Counted from the first letter of the stretch, positions 25,214 through 33,344 are shown. The stretch: 41,528 nucleotides of DNA from Bacillota bacterium (GCA_021847575.1 JAJZQO010000017.1:1-41528), one strand, 5' to 3'. Program-made: numbers and translations. Notes: generated by a model from the letters alone, not told the origin.

Positions 25214-26764
25214 TCATCTCCTCATTGCGGAAATCCGCCGGCCGGGCGACCGCAGGACGCGCCCAAGCAGGTTGAGGGCGTACCGCGCCTTCGCTCCACC
25301 GAGCCAGCGCAGCAGAAGCAGGTAGAGGCCCAGGAGCAGGAGACTCCCGACCACCACAAGGCCGAACTGCATCAGGCGACCGCTCACGAAGCCGATGCGC
25401 GACATAAAGAGGCTGAGCGGCGCGAGCGGGACGGCGGCGACGAGCGACCAGAGATACGGGCGCAACGAGATGGCGTGGCGGCCGACCAGCATGCGCTCAA
25501 GCTGATACGTCGTGACCGAGAAGTAGAGAGCGGCGTCGATGGTCGTGCCGAGCGCGATGCCGGGGGCGCCCATCACCCGGATCAGGAGGTAGTCGAAGAG
25601 CGCGTTGAGGGCGATGAAGACGACACTCGTGCGGGCCAGCACGGCCGTGTTCTTCTCGGCGTAGAAGGCGCGGGCGATGAAGGCCTGCATGGTGCGGAAG
25701 ATCAGGGAGCCCGCGTAGGCGGCGACGATCGCCGCGGTCGCGAGCACGGCGGCATGTCCGAAGCGGCCATAGCCGAAGACGACCTTGGTCGCCGGCACGG
25801 CGAAGCCGATGAGGAGAAAGGCGATCGGCAGCGTTGCCACCCACGTCAGGTAGAGTGCGCGGTCGACCGATCTGATCAGTCCCTCCCTGTCCTGGTTCTG
25901 CGCATGCTGGGCGAAGTCCGGAAACAGCACGGTCGCGAGCGAGGAGCCGAAGAGGCTTACGGGCAGCTCGAGGAAGCGGCCGCCGAACGTCAGTTCCAGG
26001 AGGCCGCCCGTGGCTACGGACGAGGCGAAGGCCTGGTCGACGAGGAAGTTGATCTGACCGACGACGCCTGAGGTGACCTGGCTCGGCATCAGCCTGATCG
26101 CCTGCCACGTGCGCCGCCATGTTTCCGGCGTCGGGGTGCGGAACGGGCGGACGGCAGGCCACATGGAGAGCAGAGCGAAGGTGGCGCCGAGCACGAAGGC
26201 CACACCGGTGCTGATCAGACCGAAGTGGTGCAGCAGCACCAGCACGACGACGTTCGTCAGGGAACGCACCAGGTTGGCGGAGGAGAGCCGGCCGAACTTG
26301 CGCTCGGCGTTCAGCCGCCCTGTCCAGACCGCCGCCAGGTCGAGGGGGATCAGCATGAGCGCGAAGAGCCAGCTGAGCTCGGCGGCCATCTGGGCGCCTT
26401 TCGGCGTGAGTCCGCGGAAGACCACGGGCAGGTAGAGCGGTGCGACAAGACCGAGCACGAGTGTCAGGGGCACGTGAACGGCGAGGATGAAGCGCGTCAG
26501 GGCGCTTGTGAGGCGTGGCGCGTCCTCGCGATCCTCGTGGAAGTAGGGCACCGTGACCGACGACAGCCCCTGGCTCAGCAGCGAGTTGATGGCCTGGGGG
26601 ACCGCCTGCGCCGCGGCATACGCGTCGCCCAGGACACCTGCGCCGAAGTAGGCGCCGATCAGCGTGTCGCGGATGACGCCGGCCAGCTTGCCGAGCATCG
26701 TCCAGGACATCACGGTGAGCGTTGCGGCGGCGCGACTCTGTTCCGTGGCCTGCTCGCTAGGCAT
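25214..26764 (-). CDS. murJ: MurJ/MviN-family lipid II flippase
   Basis: 516 residues with about 14 membrane helices, matching the MurJ/MviN branch of the MOP superfamily. The N-terminal helix region contains GKLAGVIRDTLIGAYFGAG, with the conserved Arg, and later PSQVTSGVVGQINFLVDQ. MurJ turns lipid-linked peptidoglycan precursor to the outer face. Set in an operon with csaB and two glycosyltransferases, this copy might instead, or also, flip the lipid-linked wall-polysaccharide unit. The likely start is the ATG at 26764, which overlaps csaB by 8 bases; 13 further codons upstream are open but unlike the family. The last residues are basic and cytoplasmic. Confidence 0.92.
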   Translation of the reverse strand: MPSEQATEQSRAAATLTVMSWTMLGKLAGVIRDTLIGAYFGAGVLGDAYAAAQAVPQAINSLLSQGLSSVTVPYFHEDREDAPRLTSALTRFILAVHVPLTLVLGLVAPLYLPVVFRGLTPKGAQMAAELSWLFALMLIPLDLAAVWTGRLNAERKFGRLSSANLVRSLTNVVVLVLLHHFGLISTGVAFVLGATFALLSMWPAVRPFRTPTPETWRRTWQAIRLMPSQVTSGVVGQINFLVDQAFASSVATGGLLELTFGGRFLELPVSLFGSSLATVLFPDFAQHAQNQDREGLIRSVDRALYLTWVATLPIAFLLIGFAVPATKVVFGYGRFGHAAVLATAAIVAAYAGSLIFRTMQAFIARAFYAEKNTAVLARTSVVFIALNALFDYLLIRVMGAPGIALGTTIDAALYFSVTTYQLERMLVGRHAISLRPYLWSLVAAVPLAPLSLFMSRIGFVSGRLMQFGLVVVGSLLLLGLYLLLLRWLGGAKARYALNLLGRVLRSPGRRISAMRR

Positions 26765-27881
26765 CGGGGCGCACTTCCGTGGAGCTCGGCAGACCGTCGG
26801 CACCGAGGTGCGGACCTCGTGGGCGCAGGCGTCGCAGGATCCTGTCGGCGCCTGCGAAGGCCAGGCGGCGCTGCTCTTGCGCGTATTCCCTCAGCCTGCC
26901 GCCCCAGCCGGGATGGTCGCCGAGCGCGGCCAGCAGTGCGCCGGGCGCTTCGCCGGCCCGCGCCACCGGCAGCCAGAGCCCGTGGTGGCCCAGAGCGTCG
27001 TGCAGTTCGGAAACCTTGGTGTCGTAGGCGAGACCGATGCTCGGAATGCCCTGGGCGGTCGCCAGCAGCCCCGAATGCAGGCGCATCGCGATGACCGCGC
27101 CGCACAGCGCGTACCGCTCGATGATGTCGTCGAGCGACGGCAGCGCAGGTGGTACGTCGACCTTGTCGCAGCCAAGCAGTTCCTGCAGGGCCTGTCCGAC
27201 TTCGAGATCCTGGCGTTCGAAAGGCAGGAAGACGATGGGGCCGGGGAACCAGCCGTGGACCGCCCTCAGCCCGCGGGCGACCGCCGGCAGGTCGAGGCCG
27301 GGCCAGCGCCGGAGCGAAATGCCGAGCTGCTGGCCGTTCGTGCGCGCGGGCAGATCGAGGGCCCACGCGAGGTCCGGCAGGATCTCCGCCTCGACGCCCG
27401 CGAGGTGCAAAAGGGACTGCGAGGCCTTGTCGCGCACCGTCAAGGCGACGGCGTGGCGTAGCACATCGGCTACTTCGGGCAGGGAAGTATAGCGCAGCGG
27501 GCCGACACCTACGGCCCAGAAGGCGAGCGGGATGCCGTAGCGGTTGGCCCAGCGCGCCAACGAGAGGGTGCGTCCAAGAGTGCCGCGGATGCCGCGGCGA
27601 CCGGAAATGTCCTGGAGGAGGCCGCCGCCGCCCAGGATGAGCGCGTCGCTTTGCCTGAGAGCGAGGGCGCGGGGGACGGCGTCGCGGAAGATGGAGCGGT
27701 CCAGGGCGCGAATGCCGTAGGTCTTCCTGGTGAATTCCGGCTTTCCGGAGAGCACTGTCAGGTCGATAGGGCGGCTTGATGCGCCCATCAGGGCCAGCAG
27801 GCCTGAGAGCACGGCCTCGTCGCCCATGTTGTAGCCGCCGTAGAAACCTGAGGCGAGAAGGCGCAGTGCGCGGTCGCTCAT
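26757..27881 (-). CDS. csaB: polysaccharide pyruvyl transferase CsaB
   Basis: 374 residues. The N-terminus LLASGFYGGYNMGDEAVLSGLLALM and the GGGGLLQD, AVGVGPL, MRLHSGLLATAQGIPSIGLAYDTKV segments are typical of CsaB. The enzyme puts a ketal-linked pyruvate, from phosphoenolpyruvate, on a ManNAc of the secondary cell wall polymer; SLH-domain S-layer proteins bind this group. The ATG at 27881 has no Shine-Dalgarno. The nearest promoter candidate would start transcription about five bases before it, so the message may be leaderless. A TTG at 27923 would add 14 residues but also lacks an RBS. First gene of a four-gene operon with murJ and two glycosyltransferases. Confidence 0.92.
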   Translation of the reverse strand: MSDRALRLLASGFYGGYNMGDEAVLSGLLALMGASSRPIDLTVLSGKPEFTRKTYGIRALDRSIFRDAVPRALALRQSDALILGGGGLLQDISGRRGIRGTLGRTLSLARWANRYGIPLAFWAVGVGPLRYTSLPEVADVLRHAVALTVRDKASQSLLHLAGVEAEILPDLAWALDLPARTNGQQLGISLRRWPGLDLPAVARGLRAVHGWFPGPIVFLPFERQDLEVGQALQELLGCDKVDVPPALPSLDDIIERYALCGAVIAMRLHSGLLATAQGIPSIGLAYDTKVSELHDALGHHGLWLPVARAGEAPGALLAALGDHPGWGGRLREYAQEQRRLAFAGADRILRRLRPRGPHLGADGLPSSTEVRPDA

Positions 27882-27889
27882 AAACGCTA

Positions 27890-27923
27890 TGGTATAATAC
27901 TTTCCGCTTGTCTGCACCGCCAA
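27890..27923. promoter_or_regulatory. divergent promoter with shared -10 element
   Basis: Plus strand: extended -10 TGGTATAAT (27890-27898) without an obvious -35, start near 27905, serving the DUF4330 gene. Minus strand: TTGGCG (27923-27918), 18-base spacer, TATTAT (27899-27894), serving csaB. The two -10 hexamers overlap in five positions because TATAATA reads TATTATA on the other strand. Confidence 0.55.
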
Positions 27924-27940
27924 CGCGGAGGTGGGCCCGA

Positions 27941-28411
27941 GTGGGTCGCAAGTTCAACGGCTTCGATATCCTGGTCGCGGTGATCATCGTGCTCGGTCTC
28001 CTGTTTCTCGCCCGCAAGGCACTGAACCGCGCCGCTCCGGCCGCGCCGCAGCAGACCGTGCTGTTCACAGTAACCTCCGTGCCGACCGTCAACGCGGCGA
28101 CCGACGTCGCGCAGCTCATCAAGGGCGGCACCGTCCAGGTCTCGGCGTCGGGCTCCTTCGTGCAGTTCGGTACGCTGAAGGCCGTCGCCGTCCGTCCCGT
28201 CGAGACCTCTGTCCCCAACGGACGCGGCCAACTCGTCGTGACGACCGATCCGCTCGAAAAGCAGATCGTGATGACGGTCGAGGCGCAGGCGAACATCAGT
28301 CAGAAAAAGGTCACGATCAACGGCAATCCGTTCCTCGTCGGGCAAGGACTGCTGATGCAGGAAGGCGGCGCGCAGGTCAGCGGCTACATCACGAACGTGC
28401 GGGCCAAGTAG
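27941..28411 (+). CDS. DUF4330 family membrane-anchored protein
   Basis: 156 residues. A short basic N-terminus (VGRKFNGFD) leads into one membrane helix (ILVAVIIVLGLLFLARKAL), and about 120 residues follow outside the membrane, rich in Val, Thr, Gln and Ala. The pattern KFNGFDILV and a beta-rich outer domain match DUF4330, a family of unknown function found beside polysaccharide genes. GTG start at 27941 with GGAGGTG at 27927-27933; an earlier in-frame TTG at 27908 has no RBS and would almost coincide with the transcription start. The ligase gene follows after 3 bases, so the two are cotranscribed and the protein may assist polymer export or attachment. Confidence 0.8.
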   Translation: MGRKFNGFDILVAVIIVLGLLFLARKALNRAAPAAPQQTVLFTVTSVPTVNAATDVAQLIKGGTVQVSASGSFVQFGTLKAVAVRPVETSVPNGRGQLVVTTDPLEKQIVMTVEAQANISQKKVTINGNPFLVGQGLLMQEGGAQVSGYITNVRAK

Positions 28412-28414
28412 CAC

Positions 28415-29935
28415 GTGGACCGCTACATAGCCGCCGTCGAGGGCAGCGCGATCCATCGCTTCCTGCGCAGACTCAACCTCTGGCTGTGGCAGGTCTGGCA
28501 GGGCTCGTGGCTCGGCCGGGCGTTCGAGGCACTGGCCCTTTGGGCGCGCAGCAGCTATATCGCGTCATGCTTCGTGGAACGCGGCGAGCCGGCGCCCTCG
28601 TCGATCGCGGGCTTCCTGCGCCGGCGCATCGGTGCGGAGTCCGGCCTTCGGCCCGTGACGCGGCTCGAGGCGTTCGGCCTGTACTTCTTCGTCTTTTTCG
28701 TGCCGATCGAGCTCTTTCTCGAAACGCACTTGCCGAAGACGGTCACCTACCTCGGCGATCTCACGCTCGTCCTGCTGGCCTTGAGCGCATTCATCCGCCT
28801 GAACCGCGCCGGCTGGCCCCTCAGGCGCACCCAGGCCGACCTGCCCGTGCTGCTCCTCCTCGGCGCGGCCTTGCTGTCGGCTCTCTGGAACGCCGTGCCC
28901 TTGGACATCGCGTTTTTCGGCACAAGAGCGTATCTCGAGTATTACGCGCTCTATCTCGTGCTGATCTACCTGCCGTTCTCCGAGGGGCGCCGCCGGGAGC
29001 TGCTCGTCTGGTTCCTGGTGCTGGCGGCGGCAATCGCTCTCTTGGGCGACGCGCAGAAGTTCCTGCATGTCGCCACGCCGCGCCAGTGGCTCGCGGCCGC
29101 CGAAGCGGCCACCACCCGCGCCTATGGCACGATGGGCAACCCCAACACGTTCGGCGGCTTCCTGGTCTGGGCCCTCGCGATGTTCCTTGCGCTGCTGTTC
29201 GGTCGGGTGCGGGGCGGGCTGCGCACACTGTCGCTGATCGGCGTCGTGATCGCCCTGCCCGCCCTCGTCTTCACGCTGTCGCGGGAAGCGCTCATGGCGT
29301 TCGCGGCAGGTGCCCTGCTGATCGCGACCGTGCTCGACAGGCGATTCCTGCTGGTGCTGGTGCTGGGTGCCGTCCTGCTGCCGATCGTCGATCCGCACCT
29401 CATCGAGCGTTTCACCTACGCCCTCAGTTCGGGCTACCTCACGACGAGCAGCACCTACGGCCGCCTGCTGTTCTGGAGCCGCGGGCTGCAGGCGTTTCTG
29501 GCGAAGCCGATCCTGGGCTGGGGCCCAGGCCGCTTCGGCGGGAGCGTCGCGCACCTCTACGGCTCGCCGGTCTACGTTCTCTACGGCCTCGGTTTCAAGC
29601 CGATCATCGACTCGCAGCATGTGCAGACCCTCGTCGAGCTGGGCATCGTCGGCTACATCGCGTTCCTCTGGCTCGGCGTCGCCGCAGTGCGCGCCGGCCT
29701 GAGACTCCACCGCGAGGATCGGGACCCGTTCTGGCGGGCGATGGGGCTCGCCCTGGCGGCCGGCACCACCGGCCTCTACATCCAGTCCGTGTTCGCGTCG
29801 CTCCTCGAAACCCATCAGGTGATCATTGTCTTCTGGCTGCTGTTCGGCATGGTGGCCTGGCGGCTCAAGCAGGCGCGCGAGGCGCGGGCGGGCGTTCCCG
29901 CCGCGGCGGTCGCGGCCGAAGAGGGCAAGGCCTGA
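28415..29935 (+). CDS. O-antigen ligase/polymerase (Wzy) family membrane protein
   Basis: 506 residues with about 10-12 membrane helices and the Wzy_C region. The landmarks are GTMGNPNTFGGFLVWALAMF, FTLSREALMAF, STYGRLLFWSRGLQAF and ILGWGPGRFGG, followed by the large outer loop ending in DSQHVQTLVELGIVGYI. Members polymerise lipid-linked repeats or transfer finished glycans (LCP-independent ligation) outside the membrane. The N-terminal 85 residues before the first helix are longer than usual and Arg/Trp-rich. GTG start at 28415, three bases after the DUF4330 stop, with no good RBS of its own, so translation is probably coupled. The transcript ends at the strong hairpin at 29947. Confidence 0.87.
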   Translation: MDRYIAAVEGSAIHRFLRRLNLWLWQVWQGSWLGRAFEALALWARSSYIASCFVERGEPAPSSIAGFLRRRIGAESGLRPVTRLEAFGLYFFVFFVPIELFLETHLPKTVTYLGDLTLVLLALSAFIRLNRAGWPLRRTQADLPVLLLLGAALLSALWNAVPLDIAFFGTRAYLEYYALYLVLIYLPFSEGRRRELLVWFLVLAAAIALLGDAQKFLHVATPRQWLAAAEAATTRAYGTMGNPNTFGGFLVWALAMFLALLFGRVRGGLRTLSLIGVVIALPALVFTLSREALMAFAAGALLIATVLDRRFLLVLVLGAVLLPIVDPHLIERFTYALSSGYLTTSSTYGRLLFWSRGLQAFLAKPILGWGPGRFGGSVAHLYGSPVYVLYGLGFKPIIDSQHVQTLVELGIVGYIAFLWLGVAAVRAGLRLHREDRDPFWRAMGLALAAGTTGLYIQSVFASLLETHQVIIVFWLLFGMVAWRLKQAREARAGVPAAAVAAEEGKA

Positions 29936-29946
29936 ACGGCGCGGTG

Positions 29947-29992
29947 CGATAAGACGCCCCGGACGGTTCGTACCGTCCGGGGCGTCTTATCG
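29947..29992. terminator. bidirectional terminator, 20-base-pair stem
   Basis: A perfect 20-base-pair inverted repeat (29947-29966 with 29973-29992) with a 6-base loop TTCGTA. It lies between two convergent genes, 11 bases after one stop and 6 bases before the other. The outer stem is AT-richer (CGATAAGAC/GTCTTATCG), so each strand ends its stem with GTCTTAT, a partial U-tract. Confidence 0.85.
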
Positions 29993-29998
29993 CTCGGA

Positions 29999-30736
29999 TC
30001 AGGCCCTTGCCCGATCTGGGCGGTGCAGGTAGGTGCGGACCAGGAAGACGGGCAGGACGAGCATGCGCCTCAGACGCCAGGGCTCGCGGTACAGCCGGTA
30101 GAGCCACTCGAGGCCCGCGCGGCGCATCGGGGCCGGCGCCCGCGGCACACGTCCGGCCAGCACGTCGAACGAGCCGCCTACCCCCATGCGCACCTTGGTG
30201 CCTGTCCTGTCGCCCCAGGCGAGCAGGAAGCGCTCCTGGGCCGGCGAGCCGAGCGCGACAAACAGGATGTCCGCGTTGACCCGCGCGATTGCGGCCGCCA
30301 CCTCCTCGCCCTGCTCTGGCGCGAAGTAGCCGTCGCGCCTTCCGGCGATGACGAGTTGCGGATAGCGCCTCTGGAGCTCAGCCGCCGCGGCTTCGTTGAC
30401 CTCTTCCCGGGCGCCGAGCAGGTAGATGCGCCACCCCTGCGCTGCGGCTTCCTCGATGAGCAGCAGCATGAGGTCCACGCCGGTGACGCGGCTGCGCACC
30501 GCGCCGCCGCGCAGTCTGCTCGCCAGCACGATGCCGACGCCGTCGGCGATGCGCAGGCCCGCTTGCTCGATGAAGTCGCGCAGTTCGGCATCCCGCTGGG
30601 CCTTCATCACCTTTTCCGGGTTGATGGCGATCACCAGTAGCGGCCTCCGCTGGCCGCCGACGGCAAGCCGGACGGCCGCGAGAGCCCCTTCGCTGTCCAC
30701 GGGGTCGACCGGGATGTCCAGGAAGCGTTCGGCCAT
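29999..30736 (-). CDS. tagA: WecG/TagA/CpsF family glycosyltransferase
   Basis: 245 residues, GT26 family, which transfers ManNAc or ManNAcA to lipid-linked GlcNAc. Landmarks are VIAINPEKVMKAQRDAELR, ADGVGIVLASRL, RVTGVDLM, YLLGA and ADILFVALGSPAQERF, followed by a basic, membrane-associating C-terminus (RAGLEWLYRLYREPWRLRRM). In Gram-positives TagA makes the second step of the wall polymer linkage unit. A UDP-ManNAc dehydrogenase gene ends four bases upstream, so either ManNAc (TagA) or ManNAcA (WecG) could be the donor. The ATG at 30736 is chosen because 30 codons further upstream overlap the dehydrogenase and are unlike the family. Confidence 0.9.
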   Translation of the reverse strand: MAERFLDIPVDPVDSEGALAAVRLAVGGQRRPLLVIAINPEKVMKAQRDAELRDFIEQAGLRIADGVGIVLASRLRGGAVRSRVTGVDLMLLLIEEAAAQGWRIYLLGAREEVNEAAAAELQRRYPQLVIAGRRDGYFAPEQGEEVAAAIARVNADILFVALGSPAQERFLLAWGDRTGTKVRMGVGGSFDVLAGRVPRAPAPMRRAGLEWLYRLYREPWRLRRMLVLPVFLVRTYLHRPDRARA

Positions 30737-30740
30737 CTCG

Positions 30741-32054
30741 TCAGATCCGCCAGTAGGCGAGGCCGAACTCTTGCAGGCCGGCTCCGCTCGCGAACCAGTT
30801 GCGGGCGTCGGCGACCAGTGCGCCATGGTGCATGGCGGCGAGGTGCGCAGGTTCGGCGAGCCACTGCTCGAGGGCGTGCTGGCGGCTGAGGAGCATCAGG
30901 ACGTGTGCTCCGTCCACGGCCCAATCCGGGCTCTCGCCCTTCCACGGGAACGACTGGGGCACGGCGGGATCGACCGCGCGCACCTCCGCGCCGGCAGACG
31001 CGAGCAGTTCGCAGACCTCCACCGGCGGCGACAGGCGCGCATCGTTCGAGTAGTCCTTCATCGCGAGGCCGAAGACGGCCACGCGCGGCGTCTCGCCGGG
31101 CGCCAAAAGCCTTGCGTGCGCAATGGCGCGGTCCGCCAGCACCTGCGGCACGGCCGCGTTCGTGCGACGCGCCGCGAGCAGCGTCGGCGTCTCGATGTGG
31201 TTCGCCTCCGCGAAGGGGAGGAAGTAGGAGAGCGCAAGCGGCAGGCAGAAGCCGCCGACGCCGGGACCCGGCTCGAGCAGATGCACCCTCTCGTGCGTGT
31301 TGGCGAGGCGGATCACCTCGAAGACGTCGACGCCGGCGGCCTCGCAGGCGCGGGCGAGCTCCTGCGCGATTGCGATGTTCACGTCGCGCTGCACGTTCTC
31401 GATCACCTTGGAGAGCTCGGCCGCCTCGACCGACTCCGTCGTCGCGATGCTGGCGCGTGTCACGAAGGAGACGACCTGGCGGGCCCGCTCGAGCGACGCG
31501 TCGTCGAAGGCGCCGAGAATCACGGGCATGTTCCTGAATTCGTGGAATGCCCGGCCCTCGGCGATGCGCTCGGGGCAATAGGCGGCGTAGACGTCGACGC
31601 CGGGACGCTTGCCCACCTGCTCGAGCACAGAGAGCAGGTCGCGGCGCGTCGTGCCGGGCGGCACCGTGCTGCGCAGCAGGATGAGGTGGCCGGGACCCGC
31701 GGCCTCGGCCACCTCTCTCAGCGCCCCCTGCAGGGCGGAGAGGTCCAGGACGGCGTCGCGATGCGGAATGCCGACCGTGACGATGGTGGCGTCGGCCGAC
31801 CTCGTCGCTTCGCCCGCGCTCGGTAGGACGTGATAGCGGCCGGAGTCGAGCGCGTCGCGCAGGATCGCGGTGATCGGGCGGCCGGCGTCCGCCTCCAGGT
31901 GGTGGGTGACGCCCTGCTTCAGCTCCTGGCGCAGGCCGGGGTCGATCTCCGCGCCGAACACCTCGGCGCCGGATTGCCAATAGGTGAGGGAGAGCGGCAG
32001 GCCAACGAAGCCCAGACCTACGACGGCGATCTTGAGAGGAGGGGATTGGGACAA
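30741..32054 (-). CDS. wecC: nucleotide sugar dehydrogenase, UDP-ManNAc dehydrogenase-like
   Basis: 437 residues of the UDP-glucose/GDP-mannose dehydrogenase family. The Rossmann motif GLGFVG is at 13-18, and the catalytic cysteine is Cys270 in GPGVGGFCLP, as in WecC. The three family domains (NAD-binding, central, UDP-binding) are complete. It oxidises C6 of a UDP-sugar in two NAD-dependent steps to the uronic acid. The downstream WecG/TagA gene favours UDP-ManNAc to UDP-ManNAcA, but UDP-glucose or UDP-GlcNAc as substrate is possible. No epimerase (mnaA/wecB) lies in the window. TTG start at 32054 with GGAGTG about seven bases before it; an inverted repeat sits just upstream. Confidence 0.88.
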   Translation of the reverse strand: MSQSPPLKIAVVGLGFVGLPLSLTYWQSGAEVFGAEIDPGLRQELKQGVTHHLEADAGRPITAILRDALDSGRYHVLPSAGEATRSADATIVTVGIPHRDAVLDLSALQGALREVAEAAGPGHLILLRSTVPPGTTRRDLLSVLEQVGKRPGVDVYAAYCPERIAEGRAFHEFRNMPVILGAFDDASLERARQVVSFVTRASIATTESVEAAELSKVIENVQRDVNIAIAQELARACEAAGVDVFEVIRLANTHERVHLLEPGPGVGGFCLPLALSYFLPFAEANHIETPTLLAARRTNAAVPQVLADRAIAHARLLAPGETPRVAVFGLAMKDYSNDARLSPPVEVCELLASAGAEVRAVDPAVPQSFPWKGESPDWAVDGAHVLMLLSRQHALEQWLAEPAHLAAMHHGALVADARNWFASGAGLQEFGLAYWRI

Positions 32055-32067
32055 GAGGCGTCACTCC

Positions 32068-32095
32068 CATTCAGCGAACTCGAGCTCGCTGAATG
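32068..32095. repeat. 10-base-pair inverted repeat before wecC
   Basis: CATTCAGCGA (32068-32077) and TCGCTGAATG (32086-32095) are perfect inverted copies around an 8-base centre that contains CTCGAG. The repeat lies between pdaB and wecC, directly adjacent to the wecC ribosome binding site. No T-run follows on either strand. It could be an operator or an RNA hairpin controlling wecC translation. Confidence 0.55.
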
Positions 32096-32132
32096 CCAGT
32101 GTAGCCAATCAGGCGGTGGCGGTCGAGATTCC

Positions 32133-32897
32133 TCAGTCTGCCCTGGCCGCGGCGGCATGCTCCTTGGCGGCGTCCCGCAGCAGCCGGTCGACGGTCACGA
32201 GCCTGTAGCCCTGCCGGCGCAGGCCCGAGATGATCGCGGGCAGGGCGATGTCGGTCTGCTTGCAGGTGTCTGATGCGTGCAGGAGCACGATGTCGCCCGG
32301 ATGCGCAAGGCGCAGCACGCGCCCCGTGATGACGCCGACGCCCGGGTTCATCCAGTCGTGCGAGTCGGTGCCCCAGAGGACGACCGTGTAACCGAGCTGC
32401 TGGGCCACCTCAAGGCTGCGCTGATCGTAGTCGCCGTTCGGCGGGCGGACCATGTCGGGCTTCTTGCCCACGAGCGGCTCCAGGATCGCCTGCGCGGCGA
32501 GGATGTTCTGGGAGACGCCCGCCTTCGAGAGCCCGGAGTAGTTTACGTGCGCCTGCCCGTGGCTTTCCAGCTGGAACCCGCCGCGCCGCAGCTCCGCGAC
32601 GATCTCCGGATGCTGCCCGCTCCAGGGACCGGAAAGGAAGAAGGTCGCCGGCACCTTTTCCCGCTCGAGGATGGCGATCACCTTGGGCGGCATCACCGTG
32701 CCCCAGGAGATGTCGAAAGTTAGGGCGAGTTCCTTTTGTGTCATGGCCGCTGTGCGCAAAGGCAGGGGCGGTGTGGTCGCCGCCGCGGGAGCCGGCGACG
32801 TGCGGCCGACGAAATAGAGGCTCGACGCGACAACGATAAGGCCGAGGGCCACTGCGAACCGGCGCACGGAAAGGCTTCGGCCAGTAAAGAACGCCAC
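32133..32897 (-). CDS. pdaB: PdaB/YlxY-like polysaccharide deacetylase
   Basis: 254 residues. One N-terminal membrane helix (about 14-31) is followed by a NodB deacetylase domain. Metal-binding motif 1 is LTFDISWG (Asp62), motif 2 is SHGQAHVN (His113, His117), motif 3 is RPPNGDYD (Arg151), and LLHASDT is motif 5. Motif 1 in the usual enzymes is TFDDG; the TFDISWG form is that of the sporulation proteins PdaB and YlxY. PdaB is needed to keep the spore cortex intact in Bacillus, though its activity is uncertain. GTG start at 32897 with GGAGGG seven bases upstream. wecC follows 78 bases later in the same direction, but the inverted repeat may separate them. Confidence 0.87.
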   Translation of the reverse strand: MAFFTGRSLSVRRFAVALGLIVVASSLYFVGRTSPAPAAATTPPLPLRTAAMTQKELALTFDISWGTVMPPKVIAILEREKVPATFFLSGPWSGQHPEIVAELRRGGFQLESHGQAHVNYSGLSKAGVSQNILAAQAILEPLVGKKPDMVRPPNGDYDQRSLEVAQQLGYTVVLWGTDSHDWMNPGVGVITGRVLRLAHPGDIVLLHASDTCKQTDIALPAIISGLRRQGYRLVTVDRLLRDAAKEHAAAARAD

Positions 32898-32960
32898 GAC
32901 GCATCCCTCCGGCCCATGCCTATGGCCTTCGGGTTCGTCCCTAGAAGACGGATGCGGCCG

Positions 32961-33170
32961 TCATTGCGAAATGTCGTGACCGAGCCAGGGCAAAGGCTTT
33001 GCCTGGGCCGGCTCCATTGCGGCGTGCGTAAGATAGTCGAGCCGCATCTCCGCCGAGCGCATGCGCAGGATCGCTTCGTCGATGAGGCGCGGGTCGCTGG
33101 TGAAGTTGAAGAGGCGGTATGCGTCCTCGAGCTCGTGCTGCGCCCGCTCGAGCTCATCACCCTCCATCAT
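32961..33170 (-). CDS. DUF2508 (YaaL-like) protein
   Basis: 69 residues, highly charged and helical, with no membrane segment. The central part DPRLIDEAILRMRSAEMRLDYL is the DUF2508/YaaL signature. YaaL of Bacillus lies between recR and the sporulation gene bofA; its function is unknown. Here it stands alone, with pdaB downstream in the same direction (63-base gap). Two ATGs in tandem (33170 and 33167) follow a good GGGGAGGAG ribosome binding site, so either could be used. The small size and family match make this a solid call despite the lack of functional data. Confidence 0.8.
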   Translation of the reverse strand: MMEGDELERAQHELEDAYRLFNFTSDPRLIDEAILRMRSAEMRLDYLTHAAMEPAQAKPLPWLGHDISQ

Positions 33171-33301
33171 CGCGCTTCTCCTCCCCTCCTACAGAATTCG
33201 CCCCGGCGGGCCGCGAAACTGGTCTTGACCGCCAACCCATGTCTATGCGTAACGGCATGGCAGACACGCCATGGCTTGCCCTACGGCAGGGCGTCGTCGC
33301 G

Positions 33302-33310
33302 TGCTATAGT
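33302..33310 (+). promoter_or_regulatory. extended -10 promoter candidate
   Basis: TGCTATAGT fits TGnTATAAT with one mismatch and has no clear -35. Start would be near 33317, about 28 bases before the ATG at 33345, with AGAGGAGG at 33329-33336 as the ribosome binding site. It would drive the unknown gene and the FtsH-like gene. Confidence 0.45.
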
Positions 33311-33344
33311 TTGTAGTGTTCATACTGAAGAGGAGGCTGCCGTC

